From an uncultured Erysipelotrichaceae bacterium (GTDB taxonomy: Bacteria; Bacillota_I; Bacilli_A; RF39; UBA660): DNA of 48,197 nucleotides. The DNA lies in NCBI GenBank assembly GCA_902783435.1, contig CACZQV010000079.1:1-48197 (forward strand), read 5' to 3'. The notes beneath the pieces are model-generated. The model was not told the origin of the DNA. It was given only the letters and a program-made list of their open reading frames with translations, and made no database searches. The translations under genes were made by a program, and so were the position numbers. Shown piece after piece: positions 1 through 6,535 of this stretch (position 1 is its first letter; each line of letters starts with the position of its first letter).

Positions 1-2
1 AT

Positions 3-221
3 CCATATTCTAAAATAATGTATAAATGTAAGGCAATAGAAGTAAATATACCATATGAATATAAAGATAAAAATGTTTCTATGAGTCGTGTTATGAAAAT
101 AAAATTATTAAAGAAATTAGAAAACAAGAATTATACTTTTGAATATTTAAATAAATTGGGAATAAAAGCAATAAGAGGTCCAAGAAAAATAGTAAAAGAA
201 GTAAGTGAAAAAATAAAATAG
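3..221 (+). CDS. 3' end of an unidentified protein (truncated by window start)
   Basis: The frame is open to the left edge of the window, so the ATG at 18 is probably an internal Met and this is the C-terminal ~72 residues of a longer protein. It is lysine-rich and has the distinctive segments YKCKAIEVNIPY and GIKAIRGPRKI near the end. I do not recognise the family with certainty; a PUA/EVE-like nucleic-acid-binding module is a guess from the pattern of short hydrophobic stretches and the terminal RGPR. It stops with TAG and is followed by two hairpins (351-373, 409-437) that would end its transcript. Confidence 0.5.
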   Translation, partial: PYSKIMYKCKAIEVNIPYEYKDKNVSMSRVMKIKLLKKLENKNYTFEYLNKLGIKAIRGPRKIVKEVSEKIK

Positions 222-350
222 AATAGATCGGAAGATTAAGATATTACGAGAAACTTTGGAGAATCTTTTTTGCAAAACAAAACATATCCATTAATTATTA
301 CATATACAAAATATTCTAATTTATTAATTTTTTTAAACTATAATAAATAA

Positions 351-373
351 AAAAGCCTAAAAATAAGGCTTTT
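351..373. terminator. Hairpin, likely bidirectional terminator
   Basis: Perfect 8-bp inverted repeat AAAAGCCT / AGGCTTTT with a short A/T loop and flanking A and T runs. It lies between the 5' partial gene and the next promoter. Confidence 0.5.
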
Positions 374-408
374 AAACTACTTTGACACTGATAGAATTTG
401 TTTAAAGT

Positions 409-437
409 ATAGGCCGAGAAGCCTATCACTTTTTTTC
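409..437 (+). terminator. Rho-independent terminator
   Basis: Stem ATAGGC-CGAGAA-GCCTAT followed after CAC by a run of seven T. An alternative longer-range pairing TGATAG (390-395) with CTATCA (423-428) would compete with it. I see no coding region between the two arms that would make this an attenuator, so a plain terminator is the simpler reading. Confidence 0.6.
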
Positions 438-457
438 TATTATTTTCTTAATTAATA

Positions 458-466
458 TGATATAAT
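458..466 (+). promoter_or_regulatory. Extended -10 promoter for the gene at 487
   Basis: TGATATAAT matches the extended -10 consensus TGNTATAAT. No convincing -35 lies upstream. It sits about 20 nt before the start codon, with an AGGTCGGAGG ribosome site at 471-480 in between. Confidence 0.55.
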
Positions 467-486
467 TTAAAAGGTCGGAGGTATAT

Positions 487-942
487 ATGGAAGAATTTAA
501 TGATATAGAAAAAGTAAAAGAATTATTTAATAGTATTAATGCATTGGGAAGTGATAATACATTTTTTGTTGCATGTCAAGATAAACAAAAAGTAAGTGGA
601 ATGGCTGCAGGTATGGAATATCCATATGATGGATTATTAATAAATGATAATGAAAAGGGTATTACAATGTTTTATTTAAAAGCTGGTGCTTTAAGTGGAT
701 TAATTACTTTATCAAGTCCATCAAAGATGAAATTAGATAAAGATAATCATATTTTTATACCAGCTGATAATATCAAAGAAGTTATTATTAAAAAGTTTGC
801 TTTATTAAATAATAAAACAAAGCGAATTGAAATTAATACTAATGATGGTAAATCTCATAAATTATATGCTAATTTAGAGGAAAAGGATTTTCCATATCAA
901 AAAGAAAATTTTGCTAAATTTATAGAAAAGTATAGTAAATAA
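487..942 (+). CDS. Small soluble protein of unknown function
   Basis: 151 residues with no signal peptide and no membrane helix. The predicted content is alternating short strands, including a segment rich in I/V/K around residues 85-125 and a terminal helix (ENFAKFIEKY), a layout reminiscent of bacterial PH-like domains; that similarity is by eye only. The start is well supported by GGAGG 7 nt upstream and an extended -10 promoter. It is probably monocistronic, because a second promoter precedes the next gene. No function can be assigned. Confidence 0.75.
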   Translation: MEEFNDIEKVKELFNSINALGSDNTFFVACQDKQKVSGMAAGMEYPYDGLLINDNEKGITMFYLKAGALSGLITLSSPSKMKLDKDNHIFIPADNIKEVIIKKFALLNNKTKRIEINTNDGKSHKLYANLEEKDFPYQKENFAKFIEKYSK

Positions 943-971
943 TTTACTTACTTTTTTAATTGTGATAAAAT
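943..971 (+). promoter_or_regulatory. Promoter for the DUF5684-like gene
   Basis: TTTACT (943-948), a 17-nt spacer and TAAAAT (966-971), placed just ahead of the AAGGAGGA ribosome site at 978-985. Confidence 0.45.
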
Positions 972-992
972 ATATGCAAGGAGGAATGTGTC

Positions 993-1493
993 GTGTATAA
1001 TAGTAGTTATGATTTAACAACTTCTACTGATTGGTTTAATTTAGGACAATTAACTGCAGCTGCTGCAGTAATAGTTATTTTACTAGCTCTTGTAATTTTA
1101 GCTATTTTAGTATTCTTAATAATTGCTCAATGTAAATTATTCTCTAAAGCAGGAGAAGCTTGGTGGAAAGCTCTTATTCCAATCTATAATTCTTGGATTG
1201 AAACTAAGATTACAGGACTTGCTTGGTGGTGGTTACCAATTTATATTGGTACAGCTGCTTTAAGTGGAGTTAAAGAGTTTGCCGTATTAGGATTTGCAAT
1301 AATACTAATTTCATTTAACTATAATTATAACTTAGCAAAGAAATTTGGTAAATCTAACGGATTTGCATTCTTATGTACAATTTTACCAATCATTGGACTT
1401 CCAATCTTAGCATTCGGAAGTGCAAAATATGATGCTAAAGCTGCTACTGATAAGAATGGTATCTTTGCTGTAGATGGAAGTTTAGTTAAATAA
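993..1493 (+). CDS. DUF5684-like multi-pass membrane protein
   Basis: 166 residues starting at GTG; AAGGAGGA ends 7 nt upstream, and the ATG at 986 is out of frame and stops at once. A hydrophobic helix at about residues 20-45 is followed by a W-rich region (GEAWWKALIPIYNSW, LAWWWLPIYI) and two more hydrophobic segments. The pattern 'K.F.KAGE.WWKALIPIYN.W ... AKKFGKSNGFAFLC.ILP.IG..ILAFG..KY' is typical of DUF5684 proteins, small membrane proteins of unknown role that often sit near signal peptidases. No such neighbour is visible here. A strong terminator follows directly. Confidence 0.75.
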   Translation: MYNSSYDLTTSTDWFNLGQLTAAAAVIVILLALVILAILVFLIIAQCKLFSKAGEAWWKALIPIYNSWIETKITGLAWWWLPIYIGTAALSGVKEFAVLGFAIILISFNYNYNLAKKFGKSNGFAFLCTILPIIGLPILAFGSAKYDAKAATDKNGIFAVDGSLVK

Positions 1494-1497
1494 GTAT

Positions 1498-1528
1498 AAA
1501 AAAGACTCTTTTAGAGTCTTTTTTTTGT
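1498..1528 (+). terminator. Rho-independent terminator
   Basis: Arms AAAAGACTCT and AGAGTCTTTT around a short T loop, followed by a run of T. It closes the DUF5684 gene. Confidence 0.85.
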
Positions 1529-1610
1529 TGACTACTAATGGCTTTTGAGGAATTAATTGAGAAGGATATAGTAAAATTAATTGTTGATTCAGCTCTTAAA
1601 TGTTTTAAGA

Positions 1611-1635
1611 AGATAGACTAAAATCTATCTTTTTA
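1611..1635 (+). terminator. Hairpin terminator in the gap before nrdD
   Basis: AGATAG (1611-1616) pairs with CTATCT (1625-1630), followed by five T. No intact gene ends here; only the 27-codon remnant ORF reads into it. Confidence 0.55.
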
Positions 1636-1650
1636 ATATGTATAAATATA

Positions 1651-1673
1651 AAACATCTTTATGATGTTTTTTT
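1651..1673 (+). terminator. Third tandem hairpin terminator before nrdD
   Basis: AAACATC (1651-1657), loop TTTAT, GATGTTT (1663-1669), then more T. It is the last of three terminators within 180 nt. Confidence 0.6.
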
Positions 1674-1959
1674 GTTGTATAAAATTAAAAAATAGTATTT
1701 TTTAATTTTGCAATTTTTTGAAAAAATGTTGTTTGTAAAATTTGTGACTAGTTGTAATTTATTAGTGTAAATCGAACAAAAATAGTGTTTTTATTGAAAA
1801 ATAAAGGTAAATATTTTTTTTTAAAACTTTTTTTAAAATATCAAATGTCAAATTTGTTAAAAAATAAAAAAATATGTTTAAAAAACATTTACTTTTTAAA
1901 TTAACTAATGTAAGATTAAGTTAGGTCGAATAAGATGAAAGGTTAGAGGTAGAATTATT

Positions 1960-4239
1960 ATGGAAAAGAGAGATTTCTTTAATGATATCGTAGTAGTTAA
2001 ACGTAGTGGACAAAGAGTTAACTTTAATGAAACTAAAATAGCTATTGCGATTAAAAAAGGGTTTGATAGTGTATATGAAGATTATGATGAAAAGAATGTT
2101 AATAGTGTAAAAGAAAAGGTTTTAGACTATATTGAAAAAAAATATAAAGATAGAAAGACTATCGGTGTAGAAGATGTTCAAGATGTAATTGAAGATATTC
2201 TTAAAAAATCTAAATATGAAGAAGTATATGAATCTTATAAAGATTATAGAGAAAGAAGAAGTGCTTCAAGAGAAGCTTTTGTTGAAAAACAACAACATAA
2301 GTTTGTTAAAGCAATTGAATCACTTGGACTTAAGAGTGCAGCAGAAGAAAATGCTAAAAGAGAAAATGCAAATGTTGATGGTGATGGGCCAATGGGAACT
2401 ATGTTACATTTTGGTTCTACAGTATCAAAAGAATTTGCTAAAGCTTATTTAATGGATGCTAAATATGCTAGAGCTCATGATGAAGGTGCTATTCATATTC
2501 ATGACTTAGATTTCTGGGCTATGGGTACAACAACTTGTACACAAATAGATTTAGATAAATTATTTAAACATGGTTTCTCTACAGGACATGGTTTCTTGAG
2601 AACACCAAACTCTATTGGATCATATGCATCACTTGCAGCTATTGCAATCCAATCAAATCAAAATGAACAACATGGTGGACAAAGTATTCCTGCATTTGAT
2701 TATTATATGGCACCTGGTGTTTTAAAAACATTTAAGAAAGAATTTAAACAAGAATTATCTGAATTATTAGATTTCGAAGAAATTAAAGGTTTAATTAATT
2801 TTGATAAAATGCTAGAAGTAGTTGATAAGACTGATACTATTGAAATGGATTTAAGTAGTTTTGATAAATTTACTTCTAAGAGTAAAAAAATTGAAGAAAT
2901 TGTTAAAACTGCATACGATAATGCAATGGCTAAGACAGATAGAGCTACTTTCCAAGCTATGGAAGCATTTATTCATAATTTAAATACAATGCATTCTAGA
3001 GCTGGAGCTCAAGTACCATTTAGTTCAGTTAACTTTGGTACTGATACATCTCCTGAAGGTAGAATGGTTATTAAAAATTATTTATTGGCTACTGATGAAG
3101 GTTTAGGACATGGAGAAACTCCAATATTCCCAATCTCAATCTTTAAAGTAAAAGAAGGCGTTAACTATAATAAAAAGGATCCAAGTTATGATTTGTTTAG
3201 ATTAGCTTGTAAGGTTTCTGCTAAGAGACTTTTCCCTAACTTCTCATTCTTAGATTCTACATTTAATAAACAATTCTATGTTCCAGGTGATTATACAACT
3301 GAAGTTGGATATATGGGATGTAGAACTAGAGTTTTAGCTAATGTATGTGGACCTAGTGTTACTCCAGGTAGAGGTAACTTAAGTTTTACTTCAATTAACT
3401 TACCAAGAATTGGTATTAAACATGGTATTGCTTTAGGTGAAAGAGCTAAAGCTGATATGAAAGGTTTCTATCAAGAACTTGATGATATGATGGATTTAGT
3501 TAAAGGACAATTACTTCAAAGATTTGAATGTCAATGTTCTAAATCTCGTGCTAATTTTAAATTCTTATTAGGAAGTCATGTTTGGTTAAATAGTGAAAAT
3601 TTAGGACCAACTACTAAGATTAGAACTGTATTAAAACATGGTACTTTATCAATCGGATTTATTGGTCTTGCAGAAACACTTAAAGCATTAATTGGAGAAC
3701 ATCATGGTGAAAGTGATAAAGCTCAAAAATTAGGAATTGAGATTATTAAACACATGAGAGAAAAATGTGATGAATATACTAAAGAATATAATCTTAACTT
3801 TACTTGTTTAGCTACTCCAGCTGAAGGTCTTTCTGGAAGATTTGTTGGAATAGATAAATCAATTTATGGAAAGATTAAAGGTATTACTGATAGAGATTAT
3901 TATACTAATTCATTCCATGTACCAGTTTATTATAAAACAAGTGCTAAACATAAAATGGAAATTGAAGGTAAATATCATAAATTTACTAATGCTGGACATA
4001 TTTCTTATGTTGAATTAGATGGGGATACTGTCAATAATGTTGATGCATTTGAAAGTGTTGTACGTATGATGCATGACTCTGATGTTGGATATGGTGCTAT
4101 TAACCATCCAGTAGATAGAGATCCAGTATGTGGATATGTAGGTGTAATTAAGGATGTTTGTCCTAAGTGTGGTAGACGTGAAGGTGAAGGCGTTGAAATG
4201 GAAAAAATAACAAGTTTAGACTGTGAATGTGGTCGTTAA
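1960..4239 (+). CDS. nrdD: Anaerobic ribonucleoside-triphosphate reductase, large chain lacking the glycyl-radical tail
   Basis: Class III ribonucleotide reductase: reduces NTPs to dNTPs without oxygen in the cytoplasm, using a glycyl radical installed by NrdG. 759 residues. An N-terminal ATP-cone (about 10-100, beginning VVKRSGQRV) senses ATP/dATP. The 10-stranded barrel follows, with family landmarks HIHDLDFWAMGTTTC, NQNEQHGGQS, NLNTMHSRAGAQVPFSS and GYMGCRTRV. The C-terminus holds a zinc-site-like set, CPKC (734-737) and CEC (755-757), and then stops. The RRxxGYL glycyl-radical loop that normally follows the zinc site is not in this chain; it is in the next ORF, 19 nt downstream in another frame. 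The ribosome site is weak (AGGTTAGAGG, about 10 nt upstream). Confidence 0.95.
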   Translation: MEKRDFFNDIVVVKRSGQRVNFNETKIAIAIKKGFDSVYEDYDEKNVNSVKEKVLDYIEKKYKDRKTIGVEDVQDVIEDILKKSKYEEVYESYKDYRERRSASREAFVEKQQHKFVKAIESLGLKSAAEENAKRENANVDGDGPMGTMLHFGSTVSKEFAKAYLMDAKYARAHDEGAIHIHDLDFWAMGTTTCTQIDLDKLFKHGFSTGHGFLRTPNSIGSYASLAAIAIQSNQNEQHGGQSIPAFDYYMAPGVLKTFKKEFKQELSELLDFEEIKGLINFDKMLEVVDKTDTIEMDLSSFDKFTSKSKKIEEIVKTAYDNAMAKTDRATFQAMEAFIHNLNTMHSRAGAQVPFSSVNFGTDTSPEGRMVIKNYLLATDEGLGHGETPIFPISIFKVKEGVNYNKKDPSYDLFRLACKVSAKRLFPNFSFLDSTFNKQFYVPGDYTTEVGYMGCRTRVLANVCGPSVTPGRGNLSFTSINLPRIGIKHGIALGERAKADMKGFYQELDDMMDLVKGQLLQRFECQCSKSRANFKFLLGSHVWLNSENLGPTTKIRTVLKHGTLSIGFIGLAETLKALIGEHHGESDKAQKLGIEIIKHMREKCDEYTKEYNLNFTCLATPAEGLSGRFVGIDKSIYGKIKGITDRDYYTNSFHVPVYYKTSAKHKMEIEGKYHKFTNAGHISYVELDGDTVNNVDAFESVVRMMHDSDVGYGAINHPVDRDPVCGYVGVIKDVCPKCGRREGEGVEMEKITSLDCECGR

Positions 4240-4258
4240 TATAGAAAGGAGAATAGTT

Positions 4259-4411
4259 ATGGAAGATAAAAAAAGAGCAAAAGTTGTTGGTGAAGGTGTA
4301 GGATTTGATAGAATTCGTAGAATCACTGGATATCTTGTAGGAACTCTTGATAGATTTAATAATGCTAAAAAAGCAGAAGTTAGTGATCGTGTAACTCATG
4401 AAGCAAAATAA
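4259..4411 (+). CDS. Separately encoded glycyl-radical C-terminal piece of NrdD
   Basis: 50 residues from ATG 4259, with an excellent ribosome site AAAGGAG 7 nt upstream. The frame differs from nrdD, and an in-frame TAG at 4217-4219 rules out read-through from it. The protein contains RRITGYLVGTLDRFNNAKKA and ends EVSDRVTHEAK. These are the landmarks of the extreme C-terminus of ordinary NrdD proteins: the glycyl-radical loop RRxxGYL and the final 'F N . . K . . E V . . R V . H'. The radical Gly is the one in TGYL. I infer a two-chain enzyme in which this peptide docks onto the NrdD barrel, comparable in idea to the stand-alone YfiD/GrcA glycyl-radical domain of pyruvate formate-lyase. An in-frame start 36 nt further up (GTG 4223) is less likely because it would overlap the nrdD 3' end and ignore the ribosome site. 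Confidence 0.85.
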   Translation: MEDKKRAKVVGEGVGFDRIRRITGYLVGTLDRFNNAKKAEVSDRVTHEAK

Positions 4412-4967
4412 GGAATATATTCGTTTAGCTGCTGATCTTCAAAGTGATAGTATAGTCGATGGTCCAGGTTTACGTACAGTAATCTGGACACAAGGCTGTG
4501 GACATCACTGTAGAGGTTGTCAAAATCCTCAAACTTGGGATTTTGAAGGTGGCGGTTTAGTTCCTATTGATATGGTTTTAGAAGCAATTGATGAACTTGA
4601 ATATCAATCTGGTATTACTTTTAGTGGAGGAGATCCAATGTTTCAACCAGAAGCTTGTAATATAATAGCAGATTATTGTAAGAAAAAAGGTTATAATATC
4701 TGGTGTTATACAGGATTTACTTTTGAACAATTAATGGATATGGCTAAATTAAAACCAATATACTTAGAGTTTTTAAAGAAAATTGATATTTTAGTAGATG
4801 GTAAATTTAAATTAAAAGAAAGAAATTTAAGTTTATTATTTAGAGGTTCATCTAATCAAAGATTAATTGATGTTCCTAAAACTTTAGAATCTGGTCAAAT
4901 CACTTTACTAGATGAGAAAGAATATATGGAAGAGGATTCTTTCAAAAGAAAAAAAACGTATGTCTAA
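4398..4967 (+). CDS. nrdG: Anaerobic ribonucleotide reductase activating radical-SAM enzyme
   Basis: 189 residues. Cleaves S-adenosylmethionine at a [4Fe-4S] cluster to place the radical on the Gly of its reductase partner. The cluster motif is CGHHCRGCQN (CxxxCxxC), preceded by SIVDGPGLRTVIWTQGC and followed by the GGDP motif (TFSGGDPMFQ), all diagnostic of NrdG. The start ATG overlaps the end of the glycyl-radical ORF by 14 nt, so the two are translationally coupled. That makes sense if that peptide is the substrate of this enzyme. A hairpin terminator follows the stop codon. Confidence 0.95.
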   Translation: MKQNKEYIRLAADLQSDSIVDGPGLRTVIWTQGCGHHCRGCQNPQTWDFEGGGLVPIDMVLEAIDELEYQSGITFSGGDPMFQPEACNIIADYCKKKGYNIWCYTGFTFEQLMDMAKLKPIYLEFLKKIDILVDGKFKLKERNLSLLFRGSSNQRLIDVPKTLESGQITLLDEKEYMEEDSFKRKKTYV

Positions 4968-4989
4968 GAGTAGTTTTCTACTCTTTTTC
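4966..4989 (+). terminator. Terminator of the nrdD-nrdG operon
   Basis: AAGAGTAG-TTTT-CTACTCTT, 8-bp perfect stem followed by T. It begins within the nrdG stop codon. Confidence 0.85.
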
Positions 4990-5039
4990 TTTGTATTTTC
5001 TTAGTATTTTTGATATTATATTATTAGGGTGGTAAGATT

Positions 5040-5210
5040 ATGGTTGATAAAAGAACAATTGAAAAAGTATTAGGAATGTTTGATTCTAAAGATATACCGT
5101 ATATAAATCCTAAACTTAGATTTAAAATGATTGGTTATAATAAAACTAAAATTAATTTTAATAGTAAAATAAAAGTTAAAAGAGTAGGTGTATACAATGT
5201 TAGTAAATAA
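5040..5210 (+). CDS. Small basic protein upstream of Fic, possible antitoxin or partner
   Basis: 56 residues from ATG 5040, preceded by AGGGTGG at a usable distance. It begins MVDKRTIEKVLGMFDSKD and is very basic. Its last codons overlap the start of the fic ORF by 14 nt, the typical layout of an antitoxin-toxin or regulator-Fic pair. I do not see the (S/T)xxxE(G/N) inhibitory helix motif that defines VbhA-type Fic antitoxins, so the antitoxin reading rests on position and size only. Confidence 0.55.
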   Translation: MVDKRTIEKVLGMFDSKDIPYINPKLRFKMIGYNKTKINFNSKIKVKRVGVYNVSK

Positions 5211-5814
5211 AGATAAGAATTCTGAATGGATGAAGTATTATTATCCAGGAACAAATGTTATATTTAATAATTATGGAATAAAAGATTATGATATGTTAAA
5301 AGAAGTAGAGGCTACTAATTCTTTTAAAAGATTATTAGAATTACAAAAAAAACCAATAGATATGAATTTTGATAAAAATCATTTGAATGAAATTAATAAA
5401 TATTTATTTGAAGATATTTATCCTTTTGCTGGTAAATATAGAGATACTAATATGCCGGATGAATATGGTAATTTTATAGATATAAATGGTGCCGGGGATA
5501 TAGGAAGATATTTAGATGATTTATTAGAAAAAACAGAAAAAGAATTAATGATGGTATCTAGTAAACAAGAGTTTGCTGAATTACTTTCAAAAATTTATGA
5601 AGATTTAATGAAATGTCATCCTTTTAGAGAAGGTAATGGTAGAACTATTAGAGAATTTGTTAGAGAATATTCTGTAGCTAAGAGTAGGGAATTAGGTATA
5701 GGTAATCTTGAACTTGATTGGAGTAAAATAGACAAAGAAAATCTTACTGATGATGTAATTGTTAAAGCATTTGAGGATGCATTAATTTCTTCTGAAGATG
5801 TAAAAAATAAGTAG
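5197..5814 (+). CDS. Fic domain protein (AMP/NMP transferase family)
   Basis: 205 residues from ATG 5197; a GTG at 5188 is in frame, but AGTAGGTG fits the ATG better. The Fic core motif is complete: HPFREGNGR at about residues 141-149, with the catalytic His and the phosphate-binding GNGR. The upstream segment YPFAGKYRD is also typical of the fold. Fic enzymes usually transfer AMP from ATP to a hydroxyl side chain of a target protein; some act as toxins on gyrase or EF-Tu. No (S/T)xxxE(G/N) autoinhibitory helix is obvious at either end. Whether it is a toxin or a housekeeping modifier cannot be told from sequence. The next gene, mtnN, starts 8 nt after the stop, so the two are probably co-transcribed. 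Confidence 0.9.
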   Translation: MLVNKDKNSEWMKYYYPGTNVIFNNYGIKDYDMLKEVEATNSFKRLLELQKKPIDMNFDKNHLNEINKYLFEDIYPFAGKYRDTNMPDEYGNFIDINGAGDIGRYLDDLLEKTEKELMMVSSKQEFAELLSKIYEDLMKCHPFREGNGRTIREFVREYSVAKSRELGIGNLELDWSKIDKENLTDDVIVKAFEDALISSEDVKNK

Positions 5815-5822
5815 GTGAGTTC

Positions 5823-6506
5823 ATGAAAATAGGTATTATTTTCGCAATGAAAGAAGAGTTAGATGAACTTTTAAATATTGTGAAAAAAGAAAATGAATAT
5901 AAGATATTTGATTTAGATTTTTATGAATGTGCTTATAATGATAAAAAACTAGTGTTAGTAGAATCTGGTGTAGGTAAAGTTAATGCTGCTAGAGCTACTC
6001 AAATACTTATTGATAATATGGAAGTTGATTATATATTTAATATAGGTGTAGCTGGTTCTGTTAATAAAGATGTTAAAGTATTAGATATTGTTATTGGAGA
6101 AAGATTGGTTCAACATGATTTTGATATTACTGCATTTAATCATGAAAAAGGATATATTCCAAATATTGGTGGTAAGTTTGTAGAAAGTGATCCATATCTT
6201 TTAAAGCTTGCTTTAGAAGTGGGGGATGAATCTACTCATAAAGGTGTTATTGCTTCAGGTGATATATTTTGTACTGAAGAAGCTATGAGTAGTAAAATAG
6301 CTACTAAATTTGGTGCACTTTGTGTAGAAATGGAAGGAGCTAGTATAGCTCAAGTATGTTATCTTTCTCATATACCGTTTTTAGTTATAAGAAGTATATC
6401 TGATTCACCAACAGGTGGGGATAATACGTTAACTTATGAAGAATTTTTGAAACTTAGTTCTTCTAAGGTAGCAGGATATTTGAAAAGGTTAATTGATAAA
6501 ATATAA
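5823..6506 (+). CDS. mtnN: 5'-methylthioadenosine/S-adenosylhomocysteine nucleosidase
   Basis: 227 residues, the normal length for the family. Hydrolyses MTA and SAH to adenine plus the thioribose product in the cytoplasm, salvaging SAM by-products. Landmarks are the N-terminal IGIIFAMKEEL, the loop ESGVGKVNAA, VEMEGASIAQVC (nucleoside-binding ME motif) and IRSISDSP with its catalytic Asp. AGGTGAG lies ahead of ATG 5823. The family is well conserved and I am confident. It ends in a bidirectional hairpin shared with the convergent minus-strand gene. Confidence 0.95.
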   Translation: MKIGIIFAMKEELDELLNIVKKENEYKIFDLDFYECAYNDKKLVLVESGVGKVNAARATQILIDNMEVDYIFNIGVAGSVNKDVKVLDIVIGERLVQHDFDITAFNHEKGYIPNIGGKFVESDPYLLKLALEVGDESTHKGVIASGDIFCTEEAMSSKIATKFGALCVEMEGASIAQVCYLSHIPFLVIRSISDSPTGGDNTLTYEEFLKLSSSKVAGYLKRLIDKI

Positions 6507-6535
6507 AAAGAGTACTTAGTACTCTTTATTTTTTT
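6507..6535. terminator. Bidirectional terminator between convergent genes
   Basis: AAAGAGTAC-TTA-GTACTCTTT; the loop TTA is the stop codon (as TAA) of the minus-strand gene. It serves mtnN and the transglycosylase-like gene. Confidence 0.85.

Larger units (their letters stand above)
1529..1959 (+). other. Long AT-rich gap and leader before nrdD
   Basis: The longest non-coding stretch in the window. A 27-codon ORF (1538-1621, beginning MAFEELIEKDIVKL) has no ribosome site and directly abuts a terminator hairpin, so it may be the remnant tail of a lost gene. Two further terminators follow (1611-1635, 1651-1673). From about 1680 the sequence is almost pure A/T. It contains two copies of TAGTGT exactly 20 bp apart (1763-1768 and 1783-1788), possible NrdR half-sites. 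No confident -35/-10 pair for nrdD can be picked out because of the base composition. Confidence 0.4.

Noticed and set aside
376..440. Riboswitch or attenuator in the gap before 487
   Set aside because: Two competing pairings exist, but the hairpin lies upstream of the gene's own promoter, so it acts as the terminator of the preceding gene.
4223..4258. Longer in-frame start (GTG 4223) for the glycyl-radical ORF, or read-through from nrdD
   Set aside because: A TAG at 4217-4219 blocks read-through in that frame, and AAAGGAG at 4245-4251 points to ATG 4259.
5188..5196. GTG 5188 start for fic
   Set aside because: AGTAGGTG, which includes this GTG, is the ribosome site for ATG 5197.
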